A DNA stretch of 64,000 bases, from contig NC_092038.1 in the NCBI RefSeq assembly GCF_003086295.3, positions 106,113,837 through 106,177,836 on the forward strand. Reading direction: 5' to 3'. A model generated the notes under the pieces. That model saw only the letters and a list, made by a program, of their open reading frames with translations, did not search any database and was not told the origin of the DNA. Position 1 is the stretch's first letter; each line of letters starts with the position of its first letter. Positions 36,165-49,215 of the stretch are shown here, one piece after another. The DNA comes from Arachis hypogaea. Taxonomy: Eukaryota > Streptophyta > Magnoliopsida > Fabales > Fabaceae. The position numbers and the translations under genes are program-made.

Positions 36165-39100
36165 GCAGCAAGTAGCGATGATTCTCCAAAATTCTTGGTC
36201 GAAATTCTCCGTGAAATGTCCAGCTGATTGCAATAGCGTCGGAAGATATTCTTATTTCCTCGTGTTGAGTACATTCATCGGAGCGCTTACAACTTGAAAC
36301 TCGAAAACCGGCACAGCAGATGGGTCCAAAGAGCACTACAGTTAGGGACCAAATAATCGCGTGTGTGGTTATGGATTTCAAAATGAATAACCACTATGAC
36401 TATTTGGTCGCTAAGCCAAAGTAAATGGTTCTACGAGCCCCAAAAGATTAGGAAATAGAAAAGGGGTATTGATATTTTGTTACGGAAATTACACTGATGT
36501 CTCCACAATTTTGCGGAAGTGTTTTTATTCTTAGAATCTTTGTACAGGACACCGGCTTATACAAAATACAAAATACCAGTGACATTGAGTCCTCTCCGCT
36601 TTCTTTCTACTGTCTTCCTCGGCATAATATTTAATTTAACATCCATTCTTGATGACTTGCACTTAAACTTATTCCATATTCATTTACGGGGAGCAGGTTG
36701 GTTAACGTACAATGTTAGCTCATTAGAGCATTGGCATCATCAATCAGAACACGGTTTCGTGCCAAATCCAAACTCGCTAGATTAGAAGATTGAAAATCAT
36801 ATATAAGATATATTTGTACACCGCCAGAGACTTGTTCCAATTTTGTAAGTCAAAAATGTCATTTTCCTTTCGGTTGAGAAGGGTCGGCAGCTGAGCTGGA
36901 CAGTCGGTGGATTAACGCCCATCTGTATGTAAAAAGAATAATAAACAAATACTCCACTTGGCTCGCCGTTCACAGACTCGGGTAATACAATTATGTTCAA
37001 ATAATAACACACTAGTTTCTTTTTTTTCCCCTGAAAGAAAAAAACAGTAGCTTTAATTTTGATACAAACAAAACAACTACGTTATCATAATAAAATGATG
37101 ATATTTGAAAAAATAAAAAACAAAAATAAGATTACGTGGTAGACACCATCTTTTTTTGGATGCTGGATCCCAAATTATTTAAATAAATGAAACGTCTCTC
37201 CTTAGGGCTTATGCATATGGTATGTATAATTAAAAACCAATTTCTTGGTTCAAGTGTCAACTCATGTTATAATTAACTAAATAATTATGTTAGGTTACTT
37301 CATTTCGAAAATAGATTCTCACAAGTTTTTTTTCAATTTTCTTGTAAATGTAATTTTTAATTGTTTAACATTTTTTTCATATTTTTTTCCTCGTAGTTCT
37401 ATTTAAAAAGTGTATAATAAAATATCATACTTTATAAAAAAAATAAAAAAAAATTAAGAAGATCCATTTTCATTTTTTTACTGTAACTTTATTAAAACTC
37501 ATACGTAAAATAAAATTTGACTTCAATGCATATAAAATAAAATATAATAAGTCTAACCTTTCTCATGTTTTTAATTTCGGATAAAATATATTTTTTGTTT
37601 TTAAAATTTATGAATTTTTTTTTAAAATATTCCTAACCTTTAGTTGTATTTAGTTTTGTCATTAACGTGTTCTATTTGTATTAAAATTATCATTGGAAGT
37701 TAATTCTATGTAAAATATTAGGAACAAAATTAAAAAATTTTAAAAATAATTTTGACATAAATAAAAATATTAAAAAATTGAATGAATTAAAATTATTAAA
37801 AATAAAATTAAATAAAATTAAATATTAAAAATATTTATAAAAAATAATTACAAATATTAAGAACAAAATATACTTTATCCTTTAACTTATATGTCATTCC
37901 AGTAGTCGTTATGTATTTACACAAAGCTTTGCCAAAGGGCGGTTCATCTAAATTTGCACCAAATTTTTGCGAAAAAGGACTCAAAAACATACCACGATGT
38001 ACTTGGGAACCGTAGAATTCTTAAAATAAAAGCATTTCCTTAGATGTGTTTTATTATAAGAATAGGATGACCGTAGCCGGAACAACATGAATTATCATAT
38101 ATTTCACTACTGCATAATACAATTTTGGATTTTACTATGGACACTCGTTAAAAATAATTAGTACTAGTGCAAAGTTTAGTGACACTTGTAATATATTTTT
38201 TTGCCAAATTCTTTAGTGTCTTTAAATTTAATGTTGAATTTGTTAAATTTTTCTTTTACAACAAATATTAAAAATTTAAAAATTATTTATTTTTATATTT
38301 TTAAATTAAATATTAGTTTTTAACTCTTTTAGTAGATAACTACATGTACACATCATCCTAATCATTTTTTTTACGAAATTCTCTAATTCAGTAAATTTGT
38401 ATCTAGCAGACAAAATTTAAACATGTGAGACTTATTTACATAGACAAATAAATTAACTATTCTACCAATTTAAATTAGTTATATTTATAATATAAAAAAT
38501 AATATTTATACCACTTCTTTACATATTTTTTATAATATAAAAGATGATTTTTTATTTCTTATCAATCACTTTGAATACTAAAATTAAAAACTATACAAAA
38601 AAATTTACACAAAAATGATAAATAGATATATATATCTTTAATATATTTTCAGATTGTTTTTGCTTCTCTTAGGCATCATTTCATGTCGCTCCCTTTATAA
38701 TCTGCGCAAGCAAACATAGATTTTGCTAAATAATTATGCTAGAATACATTACAATTAACTACTAAAATTAAATATTAGTATAAAATATACACTAAAATAT
38801 GAATACAAATTAAATTATACATATATTTACACAAATATATAGTGGCTAATTTTAGTTGACATAATTTTGTTCTTGTAAACGATTTAACTCAAATAATAAC
38901 TGACTAATCACTTAATTTGAATGAGAAAGTATGAGGAGTCAATCGAATATTTATATAATGGAGATTTATGGAGTATTAAAGATATAATTATTAGTGTTAT
39001 TTTTTTCCATTAACTGAAACTTTTGGGATGAGTGGTATAATGACATGGTATTAGAGCGCTAAATACATAGATGCATATAAAGTTATTACAAGCGAACTCT

Positions 39101-39542
39101 GGTATGCAGATACAGTTTTCGTTTGGGTATTATTTCAGAGCTATTAAAATTGGATAACAATGATGTTTGGTGATTAATTTGTTGGAAGTTCAAATCAAAT
39201 ATTGTATGGTTGGAATTGAAAGATTTGGTTTCTAAGTTTAAATAGTTCAATACGGCAATACAAAATGGATCGTAATTTAAGCACAATTGGTGAAATATAA
39301 GATCGCCCACAATAACCATTGGTAGCTAAGAAACTGAGGTATCTGGCATTGAAATTTTGTTTCTTTGTTTACATTGACGAACAGAAGATTAATAACTATA
39401 AGCATCAAAACATACAAAACAAAAAAGAAGAAAAGTAATTCTACAAAATCAGAGTGGGAAAAGAGGAACTAGGGATTATATTATAAAAACTTGTTCTAAT
39501 TAAGTACGTTAGATTCATTCATTAATGACGAAGATTGACGAA
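36165..39542. other. WD40 gene 3' UTR and AT-rich intergenic DNA
   Basis: The first few hundred bases are likely 3' UTR. From about 37000 on the sequence is very AT-rich with no credible gene, and it includes the 3' region of the convergent WRKY gene at its right end. A short TGGTATTAGAGC near 39048 resembles a primer-binding site but lacks supporting coding sequence. Confidence 0.6.
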
Positions 39543-40533
39543 CTAATAATTACCAGAAATGAAATCACCAGCATGAAATTGAAGTTCTAGTTTATTATTA
39601 AGCCTCATAAATTCATGATCGATGTCTGTTGTGTCTGGAAACCAAACATCACCAAACTCAGCAGCTTCACAAAGAAGTCCATGCTGCTTCTTGAATCCCT
39701 TATGTTCTTCCATGGACGAGGAATTCGAAGAAGAAGAACAAGTTGTAGTAGTAGTAGTAGTTGTTGTTGTTGTTAAGGAGTTGTTCTTGCGTGAAATCCC
39801 TGCGAGAGAGTTGCGGCGAGTAGGGTAGGGATGGTTGTGTTCAGCGGTGTATGTAACCAAGAAAATCGTTGGATCCAGATGGTTCCTTTCAACTTGTTTC
39901 CTCGCCAGGCATCCTTTGGAGCTGCTGCACCTGTAATAGCTCCGTGGATATGGTGAACCCTTGATAGGTTTCTGTCCGTATTTTCGCCACGCCCATGCGT
40001 CGCAAACTCCAATATCCGCCGCTGTAACCTCCTTCACCACCCTCTTGTTCAGGCTCTTCTTGCTGCATATCATTATTAATATTATGTTAGGGTTCAACAA
40101 CTAGTTAATTAATTAACCTCATAATTAAGTAAGTAAAATAAACTGAATAAACGTACCTTTTTTTAGGTTTAGAAACTGTGGAAACTTGCTGCAAGTCTTG
40201 TTTAATGGCATCTTCGGGTTCTTTGGGGATTATTGGTAACGGTAGGGGATGATTATTATTATTATTATCATCATTAATATTGTTTTGAATATGAGGGGAA
40301 AGAGTGTGGAAAACTGGGTAGAAAGGCTTGTAAAGCTCGTCCAATTCATCAAGGACCCTTGTGGTTTCTGAGAATTCAGGAAAACTACTAGTACTGAAAA
40401 GTAGGTCATAATCTTGTTGATGAAAGAGGAAATTAGGGTTTGGATCGTGCTCCATGATGGTGGTGGCAGTTGATGGGCACCCTCTCACAATGGATTCCAG
40501 ATCCCAGTCCATAAAGCAAGCAAGCTCATCCAT
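39543..40533 (-). CDS. WRKY transcription factor, group IIe (WRKY22/27/29-like)
   Basis: Two exons, 40533-40157 and 40062-39543, GT-AG intron of 94 bp, 298 aa. The start is the ATG at 40533 giving [12 protein letters not shown]. One WRKY domain: W-R-K-Y-G-Q-K at 151-157, then zinc ligands C171, C177, H201 and H203 (C-x5-C-x23-H-x-H), which bind W-box DNA (TTGACC/T). The [10 protein letters not shown] and [15 protein letters not shown] sequences place it in group IIe near WRKY22/27/29, nuclear regulators of defence and other responses. A basic run ([12 protein letters not shown]) across the splice junction can serve as nuclear signal. Low-complexity Asn, Thr and Ser runs flank the domain and an acidic tail may activate. 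The intron common after P-Y-P-R in many WRKY genes is absent here. It is convergent with the WD40 gene. Confidence 0.93.
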
Positions 40534-40858
40534 CAATGGCAGTCAGGTAGGCAGAGATAATAATTATGGAGAAATCAGATAAAGGTGCCACCAATCAGAA
40601 GATATTAAGAAAAGATGTGGTGGGCCAGATGCCTTAACAAAACAAATTGCAAAGAAATTAATTAATCCAATGATATTTTTTTATTTTTGGCAAAGGCTTT
40701 TTGAGAAATGTCAACCAGTATGTGTGTCATATATATACGTGAAATGTTAATGGATGCACACAGTGATTTAATATCAATTTTTCTAATTCAAAAGTTCAAA
40801 GTTCAAAGTAGCAATAGCATTTTCATTTTCATTTCAGTTGACTAACAAAAAAAGTCAA
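40534..40858 (-). promoter_or_regulatory. WRKY gene upstream region with W-boxes
   Basis: TTGACT at 40838-40843 (+ strand) and AGTCAA at 40853-40858 form two inverted W-boxes about 310 bp upstream of the start, and a further TTGAC core lies near 40706-40710 on the - strand. This fits auto- or cross-regulation by WRKY factors, common in this family, but short cores also occur by chance. Confidence 0.4.
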
Positions 40859-41680
40859 TATGGGAGAGCAAGTGGAAGTGAGGAAGCCTTCATGTTTTTC
40901 TTTTTTCAGCAATTCGGTGCTGACCTTTTTCTTTTCTTGTATGTTTGTTTGGGATTGTAGGCGATCACACGGCACCAGATCAGAACAAAGACAATTGGAT
41001 CAATAATCTTGCGGTTATTAAGCCAATACCACGCTTTTGGTTGGAGCTTCTCATACGTAAAGAGGACAATAATTTCAAATTTAATATCATAAATAAAGGT
41101 ACGATTTCACTTTGTTGCATGCCTTCTTGCTATATATTATTATTCCGTTCACGAAGCAAATTCATAAAAAATAATATGGAACTAAAAAGGAAATTAAAGT
41201 CTTGTTAATTACTATACGATCATGTTACGTCATGCATGAGACATATAGTTAGATTTTTTGGTTTTTTCCAATTCGTCTGAGTTGCATCCTAGTTTGAGGG
41301 TTTCTTTTTTCTAAATTGGCTGGTTTTGTTTCTTTTTAGGGATGGGGAGGGAGTTGGAAACAAGACAATTGCTTATGGTTTTAGTCAACAACTGTACTGT
41401 AAGTGGAGTGGGCATTTATAATTAGTTTGTTACATACCGCACCTATACGGCTATAACATGTACGACACCCTTCACCCATGCATAGGATTTCATAGTGTTA
41501 TTATTGTAACTAGTTCTAATAATATAATTAAGCTTCTAACTTTTAAACCCTATGCACGAGATTTAAAACTATAATTCCCCTTATTTGGGCATTCCATTCC
41601 ACTACCATACTCTCAATTTTAGCTATCGGCGATGGCTATAAATTAAAAGGTTTAAAGTTTAAACTTAAATTTTAAAAATT
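40859..41680. other. Intergenic DNA between the WRKY gene and LINE A
   Basis: No gene supported. A short open frame at 40945-41208 matches nothing I recognise. Confidence 0.55.
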
Positions 41681-42916
41681 ATGGTGCTGGATAAGCATTA
41701 TGGCTACACGGCTCTTATGCATAAACTTCGGATAATATAGCGCATCAAAGGAGGGTTTGATTTGTTGGATGTGGGGTTTGGGTATTTTTTGGTTAAATTT
41801 GATATGGCTGCAGATCGTGAGAAAGTCATTCTTGATGGTCCGTGGTTGATAGATGGTCACTATGTTGCAGTAAAGACATGGGACGTGAATTTTAGACTAT
41901 GCAAAAAATCCTTCGGATCAACGCTAGTATGAATTCGAGTCTCGGGACTTCCAATTTAGTGTTACCAGGAACAAGTAATGTTGCGAATTGCTTCTGCAAT
42001 AGGGGTTCCGGTGAAAGTAGACTTGGCCACTAAGCTTGCAGAAAGAGGAAAATATGCCTGAGCTTGTTTCCAAATTAATCTTGGATTGCCTGTAATCAAA
42101 CATATTATAGTGGAGGGTATGACTCATGAAGTGGAGTACGAGAGTTTACAGCTGATTTGTTCTACTTGTGCACGGTATGGGCATGATAAATCATTGTGCA
42201 GGGAGAAGGAGTCATTGGAAGGAAACGATGATTCTTTTGGTGATGATGAAAAAAATAACGAAGTCCTGACATTAGTGCCACACAACAATCTTGAGATTCA
42301 AAAAGAGGTTGAATTGGAAGCTGGCGATTTGGGTGAGAATTCTCGTAATTCAGGTGAGAAATTAGGAGTTGTTAAAGGGACGGACGCAGTTACGGAATCA
42401 TTGGCTCCTTACGTACCTGATGGTCATGTTAATGAGGCATCCATGAATGATGGAGACGGCTGGCAACAAGTGCTGCATAAGGAAAAATTCACAATGGGTC
42501 AGCCATCAGGTTTGAAGGACCAAGATGGAAAGAAGCACAAGTATGGTTCGAGAAGGATTCCAAGGCCTAATTTACATGGTGATGGAGGCAAATCAATTGG
42601 CATTAGGATGGGAAAGCGAGAAAAATATGAAATTGCGCCATCTCCATCGCGTAGAACTCCTGCACGTCGTGGAATTTCTCTACGGAAGCGTCCGCAGCCT
42701 TCCTCGTTGCAGAACTCGCCAGTTGATAAAAATGGTGGCGTAACGGACGAAACCTTAGTAGATGAAAGCATGGCAGGTGCAGCATTAGGGGGTCCGAAGG
42801 TTACAATTATTGAGGATCAGAGTGTGCCAGTACCGCAGGACAAACCACCTATTGAGTTTGGTGATTCTATTAGAGTTTATGTTCTTATTTATTATGTCCC
42901 TATTATTTATGGATAG
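41681..42916 (+). pseudogene. LINE A ORF1: DUF4283 and CCHC knuckle, broken
   Basis: Reads the DUF4283 region found in ORF1 of plant L1s (G-P-W-L-I-D-G-H-Y near 41838, W-D-V-N-F near 41881), followed by the zinc knuckle C-S-T-C-A-R-Y-G-H-D-K-S-L-C (C-x2-C-x4-H-x4-C, near 42159-42200) and a long hydrophilic, basic tail to 42916. Stops occur near 41733, 41930, 41957 and 42059; the part from 42086 on is open. ORF1 proteins bind element RNA. The tail overlaps the start of ORF2 by a few bases. Confidence 0.78.
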
Positions 42917-45900
42917 TTTAAATATGATTGTTTGGAATATTAGGGGTGCTTCTAATAAGTTAGCCCGGGTGCATTGTAAGGAACTTGTTAGGAAATTTAG
43001 ACCTGTTTTCTTTATTGTAGTTGAAACTCACTCCTCTTTTCAGCATCTAAAATTGTTTTGGGAAAGGTTGGGGGTATCACTCTGTTGGTATAGTGGAAGC
43101 AGAGGGGCATAAAGGGGGTATTTGGTTTCTATCCTCTATGAAGGGTGTTTGTTGTAAGTTCATTGATGCTTTTAATTAGGGTGTTACTGTTGAGGTTCAA
43201 TCTGTTAATTTAGTTTGGAGGTGTAGTGGTATTTATGGTAGTCCTCAATTTAATAAAAGGGTTCTCCTTTGGGATTATTTTGTTGCACAATCCATGGTAT
43301 TTCAAGGACCTTGGATTGTTCTTGGTGATTTTAATGAAGTCAAATTTTCTCATGAATCTAAGGGCTATCAATTTTTTCATCAAAGAGCAGACATGTTTGC
43401 TACTTCATTAGGAGATAGTGGTTTGTTTGATCTGAAGACTATTGGGAGGCGGTTTTCTTGATACAGGAGGGTGAAAAATTATGTTGACGTGGCAAAAAAG
43501 CTTGACCGAGTCTGTATAAATAGTAGTTGGTTATCTATCTTTCCAGAGGCTTATGCAGAAGTTTTAAATAGGCTTCAATTTGATCATTGCTCTATTCTGG
43601 TGCGTTGTAAAGGCCATCCTCAGCCTAAAGGGAATTGGCCTTTCTGTTTTGTTGCTGCTTGGGCTACTCATCCAGGGTATAGGGATATTGTGAATCAGTC
43701 ATGGTGGTCTGGTAATAAAGGGATTCATGGCAAGCTTTCGGAAGTACAGAAGAATTCATTAGAGTTTAACTCGAAGGTATTCAGTAACATTTTTGTTAAG
43801 AAATGTGAATTAGAGCAGCAGATTAGTTATTTACAAAAGTGTTTGGAAGTGGTGGATAGCATTTATTTGTGTCAAATAGAGCAACAGTTGCTTGATGATT
43901 ATAATAATACTCTAGGGCAAGAAGAGCTCCTATGGTTCCAAAAGTCTATAGAGCAGTGGGTAAGGTTCGGGGATAGGAATACAAGATTCTTTCATATTCA
44001 AACTCTTGTGTGAAGGAAGCATAATAAAATTCATGGCCTTTTTCTCAAGGATGGAGTGTGAAAAACTGATGAAGAGGTTCTGAGTCAAGAAGCAGAGTCT
44101 TTCTATGAAAGCTTATTCTGTCATTTGGATGATGTTGATTTGGGTTGCCTTGGTGATGTGCCTCTTCCTTCTCTGAATGAGGAAGCTTGCAATAATCTTA
44201 CGGCACCAGTTACTATGGAAGAAGTCAGAACAGCTATTTTTCACATGAACTCCTTTAAAGCTCCGGGTCCTGATGGGTTTCAAGCTTTCTCCTTCAAAGA
44301 ATATTGGGAGATCATTGGTCTTGATATTTGGAAGATGGTGAAGCATGCATTCTCTGGTATTACTCTTGATCCGAGAATGATGGAGACTTTACTAGTTCTT
44401 ATTCTAAAGGTTGAATCACCGGTACCTATGAAAGATTTCAGGCCAATTAGTCTTTGAAATGTAGTTTACAAGATCACCACGAAGGTCCTTGTTAATAGGC
44501 TCCATCCTCATCTTGCGGAGATTGTTGGCCCGCTTCAAGGAGGATTTATTCCGGGACAAGGAACTCCTGACAACATCATTATTGCTCAAGAAGTCCTCCA
44601 CTTTATGAAGAGACTAAATCAAAGAAAGGCACACTAGCATTTAAGATTGATCTAGAGAAAGCTTATGACAGAGTTGACTGGAGGTTTTTAGCTCATATCC
44701 TTAAGAGCTTTGGTTTTCCTATTCCTATAATTAATTTGATTATGAATTGTGTCACTGCTTTCTCCTTATCTATTCTTTGGAATGAGAATCGTCTGAATGA
44801 CTTTACTCCTAGCCAGGGTCTTAGACAAGGAGACCCTATGTCACCCTATCTTTTTGTGTTGTGTATGGAGCGATTGACATGCTTTATTAGTCATCAGGTT
44901 GATTTGGGCTTGTGGGAGCCGGTTGCTATTTCTAGAGGGGGACCAAGGATATCCCACTTAATGTTTGTGGATGACTTGCTTCTATTCTGTAAAGCTACAA
45001 AGAAACATGTGCAAAATGTGATGTTGGTTTAATACTCTTTTTGCAAAGCATCTGGGATGAAGATTAATGTGGAGAAGTCTAAAGCGCTTTGCTCCAAGAA
45101 TGTCTCTGCAACAAGGAAAGAGGTTTTCACTTGGGTATCCTCTATCAGATTTGTCCAGGACATGAGCAAGTATCTTGGGGTTACTCTTAGCCATTCTAGG
45201 GTGACCTGTTCAGCTTTCAATGGTGTCCTGGATAAGATTCGAAGTAGACTAGCAAGCTGGAAAGGGAGTTTACTCAATCGGACTAGTAGACTTTGCTTGG
45301 TCAATTCTGTTGCAGCCGCTATTCCCACGTACCAGATGCAGGTCTCTATTTTTTTCAAAGGAATCATTAGTAAATTGGAGTCTATGATGAAGAATTTTAT
45401 TTGGAAAGGACAAGTTGATAGAAGAGGATTGAATTTTGTTAGTTGGAAGGTACTAGTTACTCCAAAAAAAATATGGAGGGTTGGAGATTAGAGATCCTTA
45501 TTGTGTGAATATTGCTCTTCTTGGGAAGCTAAGTTGGACTTTTTCCAGCAGGAAAACAAGTTATGGGTCCAATTATTGGATGTCAAATACTGATTATCTC
45601 TATATAACTATTTTAGTTGTCCTAAAAACAAGGGCTCTCCCATTTGGAGGAGTCTCTACAAGACTTGGAAAGTGTTGAAGGATGGGTTTGCTTGGTGTAT
45701 TGGGGATTCGAACCAGAATTTTTAGTTTTCTAGCTGGAGGAGAGAAGGACGGTTATCTAACGCGATGGATTATGTTCACATTTCTAATTCGAATATCCAG
45801 ATACATGATATTTGGTCGGTTAGTAGGTGGCATTTGGATACTCTTTATTCTCCTTTATCTCAAAATCTAAAAGGTAATATTCTCTCTTACAATCCAGATG

Positions 45901-46939
45901 TGCAAGCAGGTCTGGAAGTGGGTTGGTATTGGTTTGGGTCTGCTGTAAAAGTCTATGACTCATGCAATGGTTACTTGTGGTTGTGTAAGAAGCTTTTTGG
46001 TTGTGAATTGGCTTTGGCTTTGGCGTCAGCTTGTTCCGGAAAAGCATAAGTTTTTGGCTTAGTTGTGTCTTGAGGAGGCTCTTTCTACTACAAATTTTTG
46101 CTTTAGAAGAGGGATGTTGTCATCGGATAGGTGCCCAAGATGTCTTTCTAACCAGGAATCGATTTTACATTGTATTCGGATTGCCCAAAAGCTCAGCTTG
46201 TATGGTACAAGTTGGATATTTTCTGTCATCCTTTGGATTTGAAAAACTGGTTCTTGTATCATAGCAGAGAGCATCCGTTCAAGTTCATTCCGGGACTTTG
46301 GTGGATATGGCGAGCAAGGAATAATGACATCTTTAATCCTCATGAAACTTAACCTCCGAAAAAAAGTGATTGTCTAGCATTAACTTCAGAAAAGGAGCTT
46401 AGGAATATTTTTGAATTACAACGTATGTCCCTTCCCTCTACTCTAAATAGTTTTTGGAATCCTCCATCCATTGGTACTTTCAAGATTAATTGTGATGCTA
46501 GTTATCTTGGTTCGGGTGATAGTTTTGGTTTTGTTTGTGTTATTAGAGATTGTAATGAGAGTTGGGAAAGGGGTTTTTGGGAATGATTGAGAGTAATAGT
46601 ATTCTTCAAGGGGAATTATTTGCTATTTAGAGAGGATATCTCTTAGCTTGGGATGTGGGTCAACGAGATGTTATTTGTGAGACGGATTATGTGGAAGCAT
46701 TTAATCTTGTTACTAATCACCAAGATGGTTTTGGGTTTATTGATCCATTAGTGCTCAAAAGAAGAGATATCATCCATTGAAATTGGCGTGTTGTCTTTCG
46801 TTTGATTATGAGAGATGCAAACACGGTGGCAGATACTATGGAAAAGATGGTGATGAAGTTACAACTTTCTCATGTGGAGCTTCCTTCACCTTGGGAGGAG
46901 TTTAAGAGTAGTCTTAAAAAGGATCGTCCCTCTATTTAA
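42913..46939 (+). pseudogene. LINE A ORF2: endonuclease, RT, RNase H, broken
   Basis: APE-type endonuclease begins M-I-V-W-N-I-R-G near 42925, with V-E-T-H near 43020, G-D-F-N-E near 43324 and D-H-C near 43581. RT shows K-A-P-G-P-D-G near 44257, R-P-I-S-L near 44440, Q-G-L-R-Q-G-D-P near 44815 and the catalytic F-V-D-D-L at 44964-44978. A zinc-finger-like region follows, then an RNase H-like domain with I-N-C-D-A-S near 46487, E-L-F-A-I near 46615 and E-T-D-Y near 46679. At least ten stops and several frameshifts. In active elements this protein nicks target DNA and copies the RNA there. Confidence 0.85.
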
Positions 46940-47149
46940 GAAGATCCTTTATTTAGTTTTTCTTTTTATAGTTTATTTCAGTCACCGAAAAAATTTCAAA
47001 AATTATACTGTATTTAATTTTTTTAACTATTTATATTGAAGATTAATCAATTAATTGTTATTCATATAAAATATATATTAAAATATAAAATATATATTAA
47101 AAATATGCAAAATAAGGTTAGTGGCAACAGAAAAAACCCTAACCCTATT

Positions 47150-49132
47150 CTTAGATTTTACTTTTGGTACTCTTTAGGTACTCTTATCATCATGAGAGAA
47201 CGAGAAAGAGAGCTAGAGAAAGTCGGTTGGAAAAACATAGGTTGGGGTAGGTTTAGGCAGTTACGATCCAAAGTCAAGGGTTCAAGAATTTGGAACCGAG
47301 AAGAGTACGTCCGTTTGGAGAAGGAATCCTTTAGCATTTTTGGGGATGGTTACCAGAAGATATATTGAAACATGAATTTTTTAGCTTATTTTCGTGGACA
47401 GGGCGAATCATTGACATATATCTATCAAGGAAGATGAGAAATAGTGCGGTATACTTGTTTGCGTTCACACGATACACCACAAAGGGAGGAGCTTTGAAAG
47501 CAATTTCAAAAATGAATTGAATGTGATTGCCAGGTCAGGAAATTTTTGTGGGAGAGGTGAGGTATAGACAGGATATTGACCAAGGGAAGAAGGTGTTAGT
47601 TATGGACACTACGATTAGGCGGACTGATGATGGAGTTGTGGAGCGTCAGGAAAACTAGTGTTCTGGGGGAACAATAAGAAGAATGGAAAAACATGGACAC
47701 TGGGAAGGGTATGCATGGAAAATGTGGGACGAAGAAGATAGACGTCTCGGTGGTATAGCCTAATTTGAGCTGGTTACAGAAGAGTGTTATCGTTACTACG
47801 ATAACAGTTATAGACTTTGGTTTGTTGAACGTGATAGCTAGTAAGGAGTGGCCTCACGTGATCAAGGTTTGTGAGATGAGAGCATACAAAGCCTTACTGA
47901 CCTTTGATAGCATTCGCAGTATGGAAGCGGTGATCGTACTTAATAGGAACAACCTGTTGAAGTTTTTCCATAGAGTGTGGAGGTGGGAGGAGAATGAACG
48001 ATGCGAAACTATAAGGGTGTGCCTGTACGATCGGTGAATAGTGGGGTGAGGTGGTGAATTGTGATGATGCAACAAAATCATGTCAGTCATTTAGTGTTGG
48101 ACGAGTGCAGATTGACACATGCATGTTCGAGGTCATTCATGAATGGGTACACATTACTGTAGGCATGGTTGGATTCGATGTGTTCGTAAAAGAAGCGGGA
48201 ACTGAAGTTGATGACTTACTGCCTTGTGTGATGAAGGATGTGTTGGGAGGCACTGATGGGTTTTCTATGGGAGGAAAATGTGCTATGGGAGAGCCTAGAA
48301 ATCACAGGGGTGGTAATAGCAGTAATAGGCAATTGTCGGAATGGGATGCAGCAGCAACTTTGATGGAGACGACGGTTAGGCAGGAGGATCAACGACAGGG
48401 TAAAGTTGTAATTCAACTTGAGGATTTGAATGAGTGGAGAAACGATTTTCTAAATTTTAAAACAGCAAGAACAACAGTTAGGTTAATCAATTCTGGTGTG
48501 CTGAGGGCTGATTAACGACTTTTGCAGCAAGTAATGAGGATGCTAATTTGGATAGAACTGAATCATGGGATTATGGTAGGATCGGAATGGTGGCTGAGGT
48601 GAAAATTGATAGCAATAGTAGGAGGGGTGGACACTGGGCTATTGACACTAATTCTCTACGGGCAACCAGAGTTTTGGTAGAAGACAGATTGGGGGTGGGT
48701 TTTGCAGCTGAGTATGATGCATATGATGCTATTGAAAGAAGGCATATGGGAGAAGGTTGTCGTGTTGGAGTTTGGGTAAAGAATAATGGGAATAAACATT
48801 CGAAGAGAAGTTGTCTAGGTTGTTGTTCAGAAAACGTTGAATTGGCTAATGAGATAAAAGATGATGGCCAAGAGGTAGATGCAACACAAGGACGGCTTGA
48901 TATGGTGGAGGGAGGGATTGGTGAGACTGGGAGGGTTGTAGAGGACTTGGAAGATGTAAGAATATCTGAAGACAGCGAACCTGAGACTGAATCCTCTGAA
49001 ACCAAATGGGATGATGAAATACAAAAAAACAGGAAGGCACGGGAGTTGGCAGTAGAATCTGGAGTAGTTCAATATAATGAGGAAGATGATATTATGACTA
49101 TACTCCAAGCACATAATGAGGCAATTGCGTAG
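47150..49132 (+). pseudogene. LINE B ORF1: RRM-like and downstream domain, broken
   Basis: An RRM-like fold can be read across frames at 47320-47515: an I-F-G-D-G core (RNP2 position), L-P-E-D-I-L near 47350, G-R-I-I-D-I-Y and L-F-A-F-T-R-Y (RNP1 position) near 47455. A second conserved segment follows at 47775-48200 (E-W-P-H-V, R-W-E-E-N-E-R, then G-R-V-Q-I-D-T near 48103), then a long acidic tail to 49132. Stops near 47368, 47518, 47658, 48037, 48515 and elsewhere, plus frameshifts. RRM-type ORF1 proteins bind LINE RNA. Confidence 0.65.
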
Positions 49133-49215
49133 AAGAAAAAGCAAGCTAAACAGAACGAAAAGGCAAGAAGAAGTCGGCCAAAAAATCGCAAAAAAGTGTG
49201 TACAGTTGGTTTAAA

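Larger units (their letters stand above)
41681..46990 (+). mobile_element. L1-type LINE A, decayed
   Basis: ORF1 of the DUF4283/CCHC type, then ORF2 with endonuclease, RT, and a C-terminal RNase H-like domain, all + strand. It ends near a TTTCAGTCACCGAAAAAATTT tail, the usual A-rich end of plant L1s. It is 5'-truncated inside ORF1 and full of stops and frameshifts. Confidence 0.85.

Noticed and set aside
39040..39345. TGGTATTAGAGC as primer site of a copia element
   Set aside because: One mismatch to the tRNA-Met complement and no gag, pol or LTR nearby; could be chance.
40945..41208. 87-codon open frame upstream of LINE A
   Set aside because: No recognisable domain, no promoter and AT-rich composition; length is expected by chance.
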